Both the position numbers and the translations under genes were made by a program. From positions 1 to 30,300 of the forward strand of contig JBJOIT010000033.1 in the NCBI GenBank assembly GCA_046046915.1: a stretch of DNA of 30,300 nucleotides. Direction: 5' to 3'. A model generated the notes under the pieces. It did no database searches. It had not been told where the DNA came from and was given only the letters and a program-made list of their open reading frames with translations. Below are positions 7,855-14,938 of the stretch, piece after piece (position 1 is the stretch's first letter; each line of letters opens with the position of its first letter). The DNA is from JBEEJZ01 sp046046915. GTDB lineage: Bacteria; Pseudomonadota; Gammaproteobacteria; Burkholderiales; Burkholderiaceae_C.

Positions 7855-8640
7855 TTAGCGTCCAACAGCATTGGTGAGCCCTTCTCTATCATAGGAAAGA
7901 GCTGCATAGCGGAAGAATACCTCCAAGGCAATGAACAAGCTATACAAAAACCCTGCACCTCTCTCCAAGAAGGCAAGCTTTACTATATAGATGCGAACAA
8001 ATGTCCAGATCGCTATCGTTAGGCCTTTGATCAATCCTCCTGAGCGTTTTTTTGAGGCACGTTTAGCTGCTCCTAACATAGCATATTGTGTTAATTTTTT
8101 TAGACTATCGTGCACGGTTTCGCGTGAGAAGTGTAGGAGTGGACTCTTGCAAGTTTGATGAATAACACTGGCATCAACCAGTTGAGGATTTTCGTGCACC
8201 GCCCCTTCAAAGCATTTTAAATTCGAAGCTCGAAACAATCTGGCAATCGGCTTTCTGGCTCGAAGATATCGTAGTGGACGACCAAAAGCGACTTCCAACC
8301 AAACTATATTCCCAACGCCTTGATAACCACTGCTCACCATCGCTTGCAACTCAACCTGTAGCTCGGGTGTGATGATTTCGTCGGCATCCAAAAAGAAGAT
8401 GTAGTCGCAGGTGACGTATTGCAGCAGACGGTTGCGTTGTTCGGCAAAGCCCTGCCAATCGGCATGGGTGTGAACTTGGGCTCCCAGGCGTTGGGCGATG
8501 GCCACGGTGTCGTCTTTGCTACCACTGTCCACCACCACAATCTGGTCTGCAAAATGGGCACCTTGAATGCATTGCTCTATGCGGCGCGCCTCATTGATGG
8601 TGAGTATGCCTACGCACAGGGTGGGTTGTTGTGTAGTCAT
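7855..8640 (-). CDS. Family 2 glycosyltransferase, WaaE/LgtF-like (LPS inner-core glucosyltransferase type)
   Basis: A 261-residue GT2 enzyme of the WaaE/KdtX/LgtF type; characterised members add beta-1,4-glucose to heptose I of the LPS inner core. Landmarks are LCVGILTINEARRIEQCI at the N-terminus, VVVDSGSKDDT (about 35-45), WQGFAEQRNRLL (about 62-73), FFLDADE with the DXD at 85-87, and GAVHENP near 147-153. The C-terminal part is hydrophobic and probably membrane-associated. ATG at 8640 is chosen over an in-frame GTG- or ATG-type extension to 8679, because it forms an ATGA overlap with the stop of the upstream GT2 and starts exactly at the family N-terminus. It is the last gene of the long minus-strand run. 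Composition changes along the gene: 38 of 60 G+C at 8461-8520 but 21 of 60 at 8041-8100. No heptosyltransferase is visible in the window, so the acceptor is inferred. Confidence 0.87.
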   Translation of the reverse strand: MTTQQPTLCVGILTINEARRIEQCIQGAHFADQIVVVDSGSKDDTVAIAQRLGAQVHTHADWQGFAEQRNRLLQYVTCDYIFFLDADEIITPELQVELQAMVSSGYQGVGNIVWLEVAFGRPLRYLRARKPIARLFRASNLKCFEGAVHENPQLVDASVIHQTCKSPLLHFSRETVHDSLKKLTQYAMLGAAKRASKKRSGGLIKGLTIAIWTFVRIYIVKLAFLERGAGFLYSLFIALEVFFRYAALSYDREGLTNAVGR

Positions 8641-9497
8641 GGTGTTTTCCAATTCATGGCGCCTTGAAGGCGCCCCCACATGCGTGCCAGAAGGCGCGGG
8701 TTATAAGCCAGCAAGCGAAAGGGAAGCGCCAGCACGGTTTGCCACAGCAGTTTGCGTTGCTGCTGGCGGGCTGCGGAGTCGCTTTGGTATTTGCGGGTGT
8801 AAATGAATTTAGATTGAGCGTGGTGGTAACCACGAAGGTACTCGCTGCGCAGGGGCCTGCGCCCACGCACGCTACCGCGGGAGCGGTGGGTAGCACTGAC
8901 GGCAGGGTCGATGATCATGGGCTGGCGCTGCATGTACAGCCGGGTGCACAGGTCGTCGTCCTCGTAGTACAGGAAGAATTGTTCGTCAAAGAACTGGCCA
9001 CGAAAGGCGCTCATACGTAGCAACATGGCTGCGCCACACACAAAGCCCACGCAGGCAGGGCCCTCTGTTATGGCGGGGCCACGGCTATTCCACAGCAGGT
9101 TGGTCCAGCGGTAGTTGACTTCCGCCTGACCGTTGGGCTGCAGCAGTTGGGGAGCGACCATGGCTGCATCAGGCCAAGCGTTGGCAGTTTGCAAAAGTTG
9201 TTGCAGGGCCTGGAGGGAAATTTCGCAATCAGGATTAAGCAATAGCGCAAACGGCGTCGTAACTTGGGAAAGTGCACGGTTATTGGCTGCACCGAATCCC
9301 AGATTTCGGCCATGCGCCATCACAGTGGCGTGGGGCCAGCATTCTTGCGATTTTTTGGCAGTGTCATCGTCACTTCCGTTGTCAGAAATGATGACATGTG
9401 GACACAGCGTGAGCAAAGGCAAAAGCACAGGCAAGCAATGTGCGCTGTTGTAGGTGACGACGATCACCGTCACCTGCGATAAGCTGCTACCTGTCAT
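8637..9497 (-). CDS. Family 2 glycosyltransferase (rhamnosyltransferase-like)
   Basis: A 286-residue GT-A glycosyltransferase likely acting on LPS core or O-antigen in the cytoplasm. VTVIVVTYNSAHCL opens the fold, ISDNGSDDDT (about 37-46) binds the nucleotide, RNLGFGAANN (64-73) is the family signature, NPD at 88-90 takes the DXD role, and FVCGAAMLLRMSAF followed by FDEQFFLYYEDDDLCTRL (EDDD at 179-182) forms the acceptor and catalytic-base region of dTDP-rhamnosyltransferase-like enzymes. The ATG at 9497 is preferred over an in-frame start at 9605, because it begins right before the conserved strand and overlaps the waaA 3' end by only 11 bp; the extension would be antisense-like filler over waaA. 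Its own stop overlaps the next start (ATGA). It resembles the GT2 at 5822 in layout but is GC-rich like the rest of the minus-strand operon. Confidence 0.86.
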   Translation of the reverse strand: MTGSSLSQVTVIVVTYNSAHCLPVLLPLLTLCPHVIISDNGSDDDTAKKSQECWPHATVMAHGRNLGFGAANNRALSQVTTPFALLLNPDCEISLQALQQLLQTANAWPDAAMVAPQLLQPNGQAEVNYRWTNLLWNSRGPAITEGPACVGFVCGAAMLLRMSAFRGQFFDEQFFLYYEDDDLCTRLYMQRQPMIIDPAVSATHRSRGSVRGRRPLRSEYLRGYHHAQSKFIYTRKYQSDSAARQQQRKLLWQTVLALPFRLLAYNPRLLARMWGRLQGAMNWKTP

Positions 9498-10854
9498 GAG
9501 TTTCCTTCTCTTCGGCAATAGACACGATTTGGCTGAGTTGCTGCACATGATGCGCAACAGCGCCCTGTCCCTGTCGCAACATCTCCTGAGCAGCCAACTG
9601 AGCATGATCTAGCCGCCCAGGTGCTACCAAAGACCGATACACAACATCAAGAGCCGCGTGCATATCCTGAACCTGGACAGCAGCTCCGAGCTTGACGGCC
9701 AACGCAGCGGCCTCGGCAAAATTGAAGGTGTGTGGGCCCATCACCACCGGACAAGCACAGGCCGCAGCCTCGATCAAATTTTGCCCTCCCAAGGGGGCAA
9801 AGCTACCGCCCAAAAGTGCAATATGACTCACCAAATAGTAGGCTGCCATCTCTCCAAGACTGTCACCGAACACCACATCCACCTGCGCCAGATTGTCAGG
9901 CTGCGGAGGCTTCTCACCCCATGCAGAACGGCGCACGCACCGCAACCCCTCCGACTGCAGCATCGCGTGAACCTCGTCAAATCGCTGTGGATGCCGCGGC
10001 ACGAGAAGCCATAGCACCCCTAAGGCCTTCAAACATTGCCAACGAACAGGGTCATCTTTCAATGCCTGCAGCCACATGGCTTCCTCGCCCTCTCGCGTAC
10101 TTGCAAGCATCACCACCAGCCGGTTCTCCATTGCCGGCTGCCATCGCCCGGCCAACTCATGCGCTTGGCGTGGCACCTGGGCATCGAATTTGAGATTACC
10201 CGATACACGAACGTCACGGCAGCCCAAATCGCGCAGCCTCGCGGCATCTGCCTCCGACTGCGCCAGCACCAGCTGCAAACCACCGTAAGCAGGTTTTGAC
10301 AGCCATGACCATTGACGGGCCTGCCGATAGGATTTTTCACTCATGCGCGCATTAACCAGGCAAACAGGAATGCCTGCCTGCCGACTGGCACAGACGAGTT
10401 GAGGCCAGACCTCTGTTTCCATGAGGAGCCCTACCTGGGGCTGGAAATGGCAGAAGAACCTGCGGGTCGCTTCGGGTGTATCCCAGGGTAGCCAGACCTG
10501 GACGTCTCCAGGTAGAAGCAAGGTCCCACCCTGAAAACGCCCAGTCGCCGTGCCATGGGTCAGTAACAAGCGCATTCCGGGCCAAGCTTGCCGCAGTGCA
10601 GGCAAAAGAATGGCTGCAGCACGGGTTTCCCCTAGCGACACAGCATGCACCCAGACATAACCTTTGCCAGCCGGTACATCGCCATAAAACCCAAAACGCT
10701 CGGCGACATGCTGCCCGTAGAGGGGTTCTTGTACTGCACGCTTAGACAAACGTCGGCGCAAAGGTCTCTGGAGCAAACGGGTCAATACTCCGTAGCACCA
10801 GAAGGCGATACGCTGAGGCAAAGCAACACACAAAGGATCTGACCGAGCCGTCAT
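9487..10854 (-). CDS. waaA: 3-deoxy-D-manno-octulosonic acid (Kdo) transferase
   Basis: A 455-residue enzyme that transfers Kdo from CMP-Kdo to lipid IVA, the first step of LPS core assembly, at the cytoplasmic face of the inner membrane. A hydrophobic N-terminal anchor (around residues 12-28) is followed by the WaaA signature VWVHAVSLGETRAA (the catalytic-type Glu at about 76), then LLLTHGTATGR, LLMETEVWPQL and CLVNARMSEKSYRQ. In the C-terminal GT-B domain there is LLVPRHPQRF, VVFGDSLGEMAAYY and LLGGSFAPLGGQNLIEAAACACPVVMGPHTFNF, all standard for the family. E. coli WaaA is 425 residues, so the size fits. The ATG at 10854 is preferred to an in-frame TTG at 10863, although neither has a strong Shine-Dalgarno. 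The upstream GT4 gene ends 9 bp before this ATG and the downstream GT2 overlaps by 11 bp, so it is embedded in an operon. Whether it adds one or two Kdo residues cannot be read. Confidence 0.95.
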   Translation of the reverse strand: MTARSDPLCVALPQRIAFWCYGVLTRLLQRPLRRRLSKRAVQEPLYGQHVAERFGFYGDVPAGKGYVWVHAVSLGETRAAAILLPALRQAWPGMRLLLTHGTATGRFQGGTLLLPGDVQVWLPWDTPEATRRFFCHFQPQVGLLMETEVWPQLVCASRQAGIPVCLVNARMSEKSYRQARQWSWLSKPAYGGLQLVLAQSEADAARLRDLGCRDVRVSGNLKFDAQVPRQAHELAGRWQPAMENRLVVMLASTREGEEAMWLQALKDDPVRWQCLKALGVLWLLVPRHPQRFDEVHAMLQSEGLRCVRRSAWGEKPPQPDNLAQVDVVFGDSLGEMAAYYLVSHIALLGGSFAPLGGQNLIEAAACACPVVMGPHTFNFAEAAALAVKLGAAVQVQDMHAALDVVYRSLVAPGRLDHAQLAAQEMLRQGQGAVAHHVQQLSQIVSIAEEKETHDR

Positions 10855-10863
10855 GGACGGCAA

Positions 10864-11946
10864 TCAGACTGTCGCATGGGAGAACAAACCATCATAGACA
10901 CGGCCGATGCCCTCGGCTTCGCGTGAAAGCGAAAAATGTTCGGTCACACGCCGCCTCGCGGCTGCGCCCATGCTTGCAGCACGCTCAGGGTCCCGCATGA
11001 CTGATAAGACGGCTTGAGCCAATCCTGTCGAGTCACCGGTATCAACCATCTCGCCTGTGACACCCGACAAGGCCAGCTGATCAAAGGCGCCCGTGCGAGA
11101 GCAAACCACAGCACAGCCTGTAGCAGCGGCTTCGAACGGCGTCAAGCCAAACGGTTCATACCGTGGGCAAGCCACGCACAGCAAACAGCGCTGATACCAC
11201 TCATGGACTTGCCCCGCAGGCACCTCACCCAAAAACACAAGACGGTCGGCAAGGCCCGCCGCCTCAATTTTTTTCTGCAGATCTGCCTGGTACGCTTGAT
11301 GCTGTGGCTGTGCAAGCCCAGCAATCACGGCGGTAACCCCAGGCAATTGCGGAAGCACCTGGATCATGGCATCCACGTACACATCGGTGCCTTTATCCGG
11401 GCGCACCCGTCCAAAAACGCCAACGCCATATTGGCCAGGCAAACCAGAAGACTGCCAAGCATTCAATTTATCTTGCGGTTCTGAAAAGCGCGATAAATCG
11501 ATACCGTGCGGCACGACTGCGGTTGTATTCGGGACAAATGAGGCCGCAAGCGGCGTCGTGGAAATGACCGCGTCCATTTTCGAAATCAGCCAACGTGGAA
11601 AGCGGCCATGCAAATGTTGGGCTGCAGAGGTAAACACGAGTTTGACAGGCAATCGCAACACGTCCCGTGCCCAAAGACCCGCCATCATTTCATGATCACG
11701 GCGTACGTGCCAGATACGAAACTCTCGTCCTGCGGGCGGTACCTTTGAAAGCCGGATTGCCTGCCGCATGCTCATGCCAGGCACACCATTGGACAAGGTT
11801 GTGCCGCAATACCCTAGTCGCCATTGGTGCGCCTGCAATGGAACCAACGCGTTCACTGTGGCAGAAACCCCCGTGTAGCGCTGCTTCAGATTAAAGACAA
11901 TGACCTCAGGGTCAGCATCTAGGGGCATAGTCGTATCAGTTTTCAT
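10864..11946 (-). CDS. Family 4 glycosyltransferase, probable LPS core enzyme
   Basis: A 360-residue retaining GT-B glycosyltransferase. The N-terminal domain begins EVIVFNLKQRYTGVSATVNAL, with TGVSATV in the place of the usual donor/acceptor loop. The C-terminal domain has VPHGIDLSRF (about 145-154), GVFGRVRPDKGTDVYVDA (GR at 179-180, Lys185), and YEPFGLTPFEAAATG with Glu264 and Glu272 forming the E-x7-E motif that binds the nucleotide-sugar. The ATG at 11946 begins 4 bp past the phosphoglucomutase stop; the open frame continues upstream to 12207, but that stretch is just another frame of the mutase gene. It lies between pgm and waaA in the minus-strand run, so a role in LPS core synthesis using a nucleotide sugar such as UDP-Glc or UDP-GlcNAc is likely, though donor and acceptor are unknown. 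Confidence 0.85.
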   Translation of the reverse strand: MKTDTTMPLDADPEVIVFNLKQRYTGVSATVNALVPLQAHQWRLGYCGTTLSNGVPGMSMRQAIRLSKVPPAGREFRIWHVRRDHEMMAGLWARDVLRLPVKLVFTSAAQHLHGRFPRWLISKMDAVISTTPLAASFVPNTTAVVPHGIDLSRFSEPQDKLNAWQSSGLPGQYGVGVFGRVRPDKGTDVYVDAMIQVLPQLPGVTAVIAGLAQPQHQAYQADLQKKIEAAGLADRLVFLGEVPAGQVHEWYQRCLLCVACPRYEPFGLTPFEAAATGCAVVCSRTGAFDQLALSGVTGEMVDTGDSTGLAQAVLSVMRDPERAASMGAAARRRVTEHFSLSREAEGIGRVYDGLFSHATV

Positions 11947-11950
11947 CACC

Positions 11951-13333
11951 TTAATGCGCCGCTTCCTCAAACTTCGCATCCGGCTTGACCTGATGTAACA
12001 GGGCCAGCATCTCGGCTTCGATGCGGTGCAGGGCCTCGGGGGTGTGGCCTTCAAAGCGCAGCACCAAAACGGGCGTGGTGTTGCTGGAGCGTAGCAAGCC
12101 AAAACCATCGGGCCAGTCCACTCGCAGGCCGTCAATGGTGTTGACCTTGGCAGCTGCGTCGAAGCTAGCCAGCGCCACGGCCTGAGCGACCAGACCTGGA
12201 GCCTCACCTTCGTTCACGCGCACATTCATCTCGGGCGTAGAAAAGCTGGTGGGCAGGGCGTCAAGCACGGCATTGGCATCTGGTGCGCGGCTCACAATTT
12301 CGAGCAGGCGGCAACCCGCATAGGTGCCGTCGTCAAAGCCGTACCAGCGTTCCTTGAAGAAGATGTGGCCGCTCATCTCGCCACCCAAGGGGGAGTTGAC
12401 TTCCTTCATCTTGGCCTTGATCAGTGAGTGGCCGGTGCGAAACATCAAGGCCTGCCCCCCAGCGGCTTCGATGGCTGGGGCCAGGCGCTGCGAGCACTTC
12501 ACGTCAAACACGATATGGCCCCCTGGCACACGGCTGAGCACGTCGCGCGCAAACAAGATCATTTGGCGGTCCGGGAAGATGTTGTTACCCTGCTTGGTGA
12601 CGATGCCCAAGCGGTCCCCGTCGCCGTCAAAGGCAAGGCCGAGCTCAGCGTCGCTGTTTTGAAGTGCGGCGATCAGGTCTTTCAGGTTCTCGGGCTTGCT
12701 GGGGTCCGGGTGGTGGTTGGGGAAGTTGCCGTCCACCTCGCTGTACAACTCGGTCACCTCGCAACCGATGGCGCGAAAGATGTCGGGGGCAGAGGCGCCC
12801 GCCACGCCGTTGCCGCAGTCCACCACGATCTTCATGGGGCGCGCCAGCTTGATATCGGAGGCGATCCGGTCCTTGTAAGCGGCAGACACATCCACCGTCC
12901 GTACAGAACCACCGGTTTGTAGCGTCCAGGTCTCGTCTTCCATCATCCGGCGGATGGCCTGTATGTCTTCACCGTAGATGGCACGCCCAGCCATCACCAT
13001 CTTGAAGCCGTTGTAATCCTTGGGGTTGTGGCTGCCGGTCACCTGGATGCCGCTGGTGCACAGGGTGCTTGCTGCGAAATAGAGCATGGGCGTGGTGACC
13101 AAGCCCACATCAATGACTTCCAGGCCCACCGAGGCCAGACCTCGAATCAGAGCGGCACTGAGAGACGGCCCGCTCAAGCGGCCGTCACGTCCCACAGCCA
13201 CCTTGGTTTCGCCCTGGCTCAGGGCAATGGTGCCAAACGCCTTGCCGATGCCTTCGGCGGTTTCTTCGGTCACCGTGCTGGGCACGATGCCGCGGATGTC
13301 ATAAGCCTTGTAAATCGAAGCTGCTACTTGCAT
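11951..13333 (-). CDS. Phosphomannomutase/phosphoglucomutase
   Basis: A 460-residue cytosolic alpha-D-phosphohexomutase of the AlgC/ManB type, which interconverts glucose-6-phosphate and glucose-1-phosphate, and usually the mannose pair as well. Visible landmarks are SIYKAYDIRGIVP at the N-terminus, the phosphoserine loop TGSHNPKDYNGFK (Ser101), the magnesium loop DGDGDR at 236-241, the sugar-binding loop GEMSGH at 318-323, and the phosphate-binding RSSNTTPVLVLRFEG near the C-terminus. Pseudomonas AlgC is 463 residues, a close match. ATG at 13333 is used; an in-frame TTG lies one codon earlier, and GGGGA sits about 8 bp upstream. It lies 108 bp after glgA and 4 bp before the GT4 gene, so it supplies glucose-1-phosphate to GlgC and sugar phosphates to LPS donors from one transcript. 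Which substrate it prefers cannot be decided from sequence. Confidence 0.94.
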   Translation of the reverse strand: MQVAASIYKAYDIRGIVPSTVTEETAEGIGKAFGTIALSQGETKVAVGRDGRLSGPSLSAALIRGLASVGLEVIDVGLVTTPMLYFAASTLCTSGIQVTGSHNPKDYNGFKMVMAGRAIYGEDIQAIRRMMEDETWTLQTGGSVRTVDVSAAYKDRIASDIKLARPMKIVVDCGNGVAGASAPDIFRAIGCEVTELYSEVDGNFPNHHPDPSKPENLKDLIAALQNSDAELGLAFDGDGDRLGIVTKQGNNIFPDRQMILFARDVLSRVPGGHIVFDVKCSQRLAPAIEAAGGQALMFRTGHSLIKAKMKEVNSPLGGEMSGHIFFKERWYGFDDGTYAGCRLLEIVSRAPDANAVLDALPTSFSTPEMNVRVNEGEAPGLVAQAVALASFDAAAKVNTIDGLRVDWPDGFGLLRSSNTTPVLVLRFEGHTPEALHRIEAEMLALLHQVKPDAKFEEAAH

Positions 13334-13352
13334 CAAAGTTCCCCTGGTTCAG

Positions 13353-13382
13353 GCGTCTGGTCGGGCTGATCCCGACAGGCGC
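13353..13382 (-). promoter_or_regulatory. Stem-loop between glgA and the phosphoglucomutase gene
   Basis: A strong hairpin lies in the only real gap (108 bp) of the minus-strand operon. The plus-strand arms are GCGTCTGGTCGGG (13353-13365) and CCCGACAGGCGC (13371-13382), pairing over about 12 bp with one bulged G and one G-T wobble around a 5-nt loop. No T-run follows on either strand, so it is more likely an mRNA processing or stability element, or a leader structure of pgm, than an intrinsic terminator. Confidence 0.5.
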
Positions 13383-13441
13383 TAAAGATTGTAGATATTG
13401 AAAAGTCAGTGAATGTCAGCGCAAGCCCGAGCCAAAAAAAG

Positions 13442-14938
13442 TCACACCACGTGCAGCTTGGGCCGCGCCACATGGCGATGCGCCAAAGCATCGTCGTACA
13501 GCGCCAGATACTGGCTGGCAGCTGTCTCCCACGAGAAATTTTGGGCCATGCCCCTGCGCATGATCTTGCGCCAGTGGACGGGCTGGTGGTAGGCATGGAT
13601 GGCGTGCGCCATCGCACTGGCCAGCGCCGGCGCCGTGGCCGGGCCAAACATGAAGCCGGTCGCCCGGTCGACCTGCACCGCCTCGTGCGAGGCATCGACC
13701 ACCGTGTCGGCCAGGCCGCCCACGCTACGCACGATGGGCACGGTGCCGTAGCGCAAGGCATACAGCTGAGTGAGTCCACAGGGCTCAAACCGCGAAGGCA
13801 CCAGCATGGCATCGGCGCCAGCAATGATGCGATGCGCCAAGGCTTCGTCGTAAGTAAAACTCACTGCCACACGGCCCGCGTGCTGCGTCGCCGCATGCCT
13901 GAAGGCTGCCTCCAGCCCTGCATCGCCACTGCCTTGCACCACCAACTGAGCGGGGTGTTCATGGTGGTCTTGCAGCAGCGCAGGCAAAGCGGCCAGAAGC
14001 AGATCCAGTCCTTTTTGAGAGGTCAAACGGCTCACCACCGCCAGCAAAGGCGCGCCTGGATCGGGATGCAGTCCCATCTCGGCTTGCAAGGCGGCCTTGC
14101 ACTTGGCCTTGCCGGCCAGGGCATCTGCCTCATAGGGCGCAGCAATCTGGGCGTCGGCTGCGGGGTTCCAGATGGCGCCGTCCACACCGTTCAGGATGCC
14201 TGATACATCGTTGCCCCGTGCCCGGATCACGCCTTCCAGGCCGCAGCCAAACTCGTCCGTGGCAATTTCTCGAGCGTAATTGGGGCTGACGGTTGTCACC
14301 CGCTGGGCGTATTTGAGGCCCGCCTTCATAAAGGACAGCCGGCTATGAAACTCCAGACCGCCCGGCACCAACATGCGCGTGGGCAGGCCCAGCAGATGAA
14401 AATCATCCAGATCAAAAAGGCCCTGGTAAGCCAAGTTATGGATGGTGTAAACCGTCGCAGCCGTGGTCGAAGGATGGCAGGCCAGATAGGCACAGGCCAG
14501 GGCGGCGTGCCAGTCGTGCGCGTGAAGCACCTCAGGCGTCCACTTGGGATCCAACTCGCCAGCAGTGAGGTGCGCCGCCACCCAGCCCAACAAGGCAAAG
14601 CGCTGCAGGTTGTCGGGCCATTCACTGCCGTCCGCCATCAAGTAAGGATTGCCTGAGCGCCCATAAAAATAGGGTGCGTCCACCACATACGCCATCAAAC
14701 CGTTGTGGGCCATGCGCCCGCGGCGCAGGGTGACACAGCCTGCGCCAAACACGGCCCCCAGCTCACACACCTTGACCGGCTTTTCGAGTCCCGCCAGGAT
14801 GGCCGGGAAACCCGGCAGAAGAAGCCGTGCATCCGCACCCGCTGCCACCAGTGCCTCTGGCAAGGCAGCGACCACATCGGCGAGCCCGCCTGTCTTGACC
14901 AGCGGAAAAACTTCGGCAGCGACGTGCAGGACTTTCAT
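13442..14938 (-). CDS. glgA: Glycogen synthase (ADP-glucose type)
   Basis: A 498-residue GT5 enzyme that transfers glucose from ADP-glucose to the non-reducing end of alpha-1,4-glucan. The ADP-glucose-binding KTGGL motif sits at residues 15-19 (Lys15 as in E. coli). HAHDWHAAL, VYTIHNLAYQGLF, TVSPNYAREI and NGVDGAIWNP follow in the N-terminal domain. The C-terminal GT-B domain has VVSRLTSQKGLDLLLAALP and SRFEPCGLTQLYALRYGTVPIVRSVGGLADTV, the conserved catalytic region. E. coli GlgA is 477 residues; the small excess is in loops. The ATG overlaps the glgC stop by 4 bp (ATGA), so the two are translationally coupled. A run of seven T follows the stop codon on the coding strand but has no good hairpin before it, so read-through into pgm is likely. 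Confidence 0.96.
   Translation of the reverse strand: MKVLHVAAEVFPLVKTGGLADVVAALPEALVAAGADARLLLPGFPAILAGLEKPVKVCELGAVFGAGCVTLRRGRMAHNGLMAYVVDAPYFYGRSGNPYLMADGSEWPDNLQRFALLGWVAAHLTAGELDPKWTPEVLHAHDWHAALACAYLACHPSTTAATVYTIHNLAYQGLFDLDDFHLLGLPTRMLVPGGLEFHSRLSFMKAGLKYAQRVTTVSPNYAREIATDEFGCGLEGVIRARGNDVSGILNGVDGAIWNPAADAQIAAPYEADALAGKAKCKAALQAEMGLHPDPGAPLLAVVSRLTSQKGLDLLLAALPALLQDHHEHPAQLVVQGSGDAGLEAAFRHAATQHAGRVAVSFTYDEALAHRIIAGADAMLVPSRFEPCGLTQLYALRYGTVPIVRSVGGLADTVVDASHEAVQVDRATGFMFGPATAPALASAMAHAIHAYHQPVHWRKIMRRGMAQNFSWETAASQYLALYDDALAHRHVARPKLHVV

Noticed and set aside
11947..12207. In-frame N-terminal extension of the GT4 gene
   Set aside because: It is an alternative frame of the phosphoglucomutase coding sequence; the GT4 fold begins right after 11946.
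13420..13445. Run of seven T after the glgA stop as an intrinsic terminator
   Set aside because: No stable GC-rich hairpin directly precedes it; only weak 3-5 bp pairings are found.
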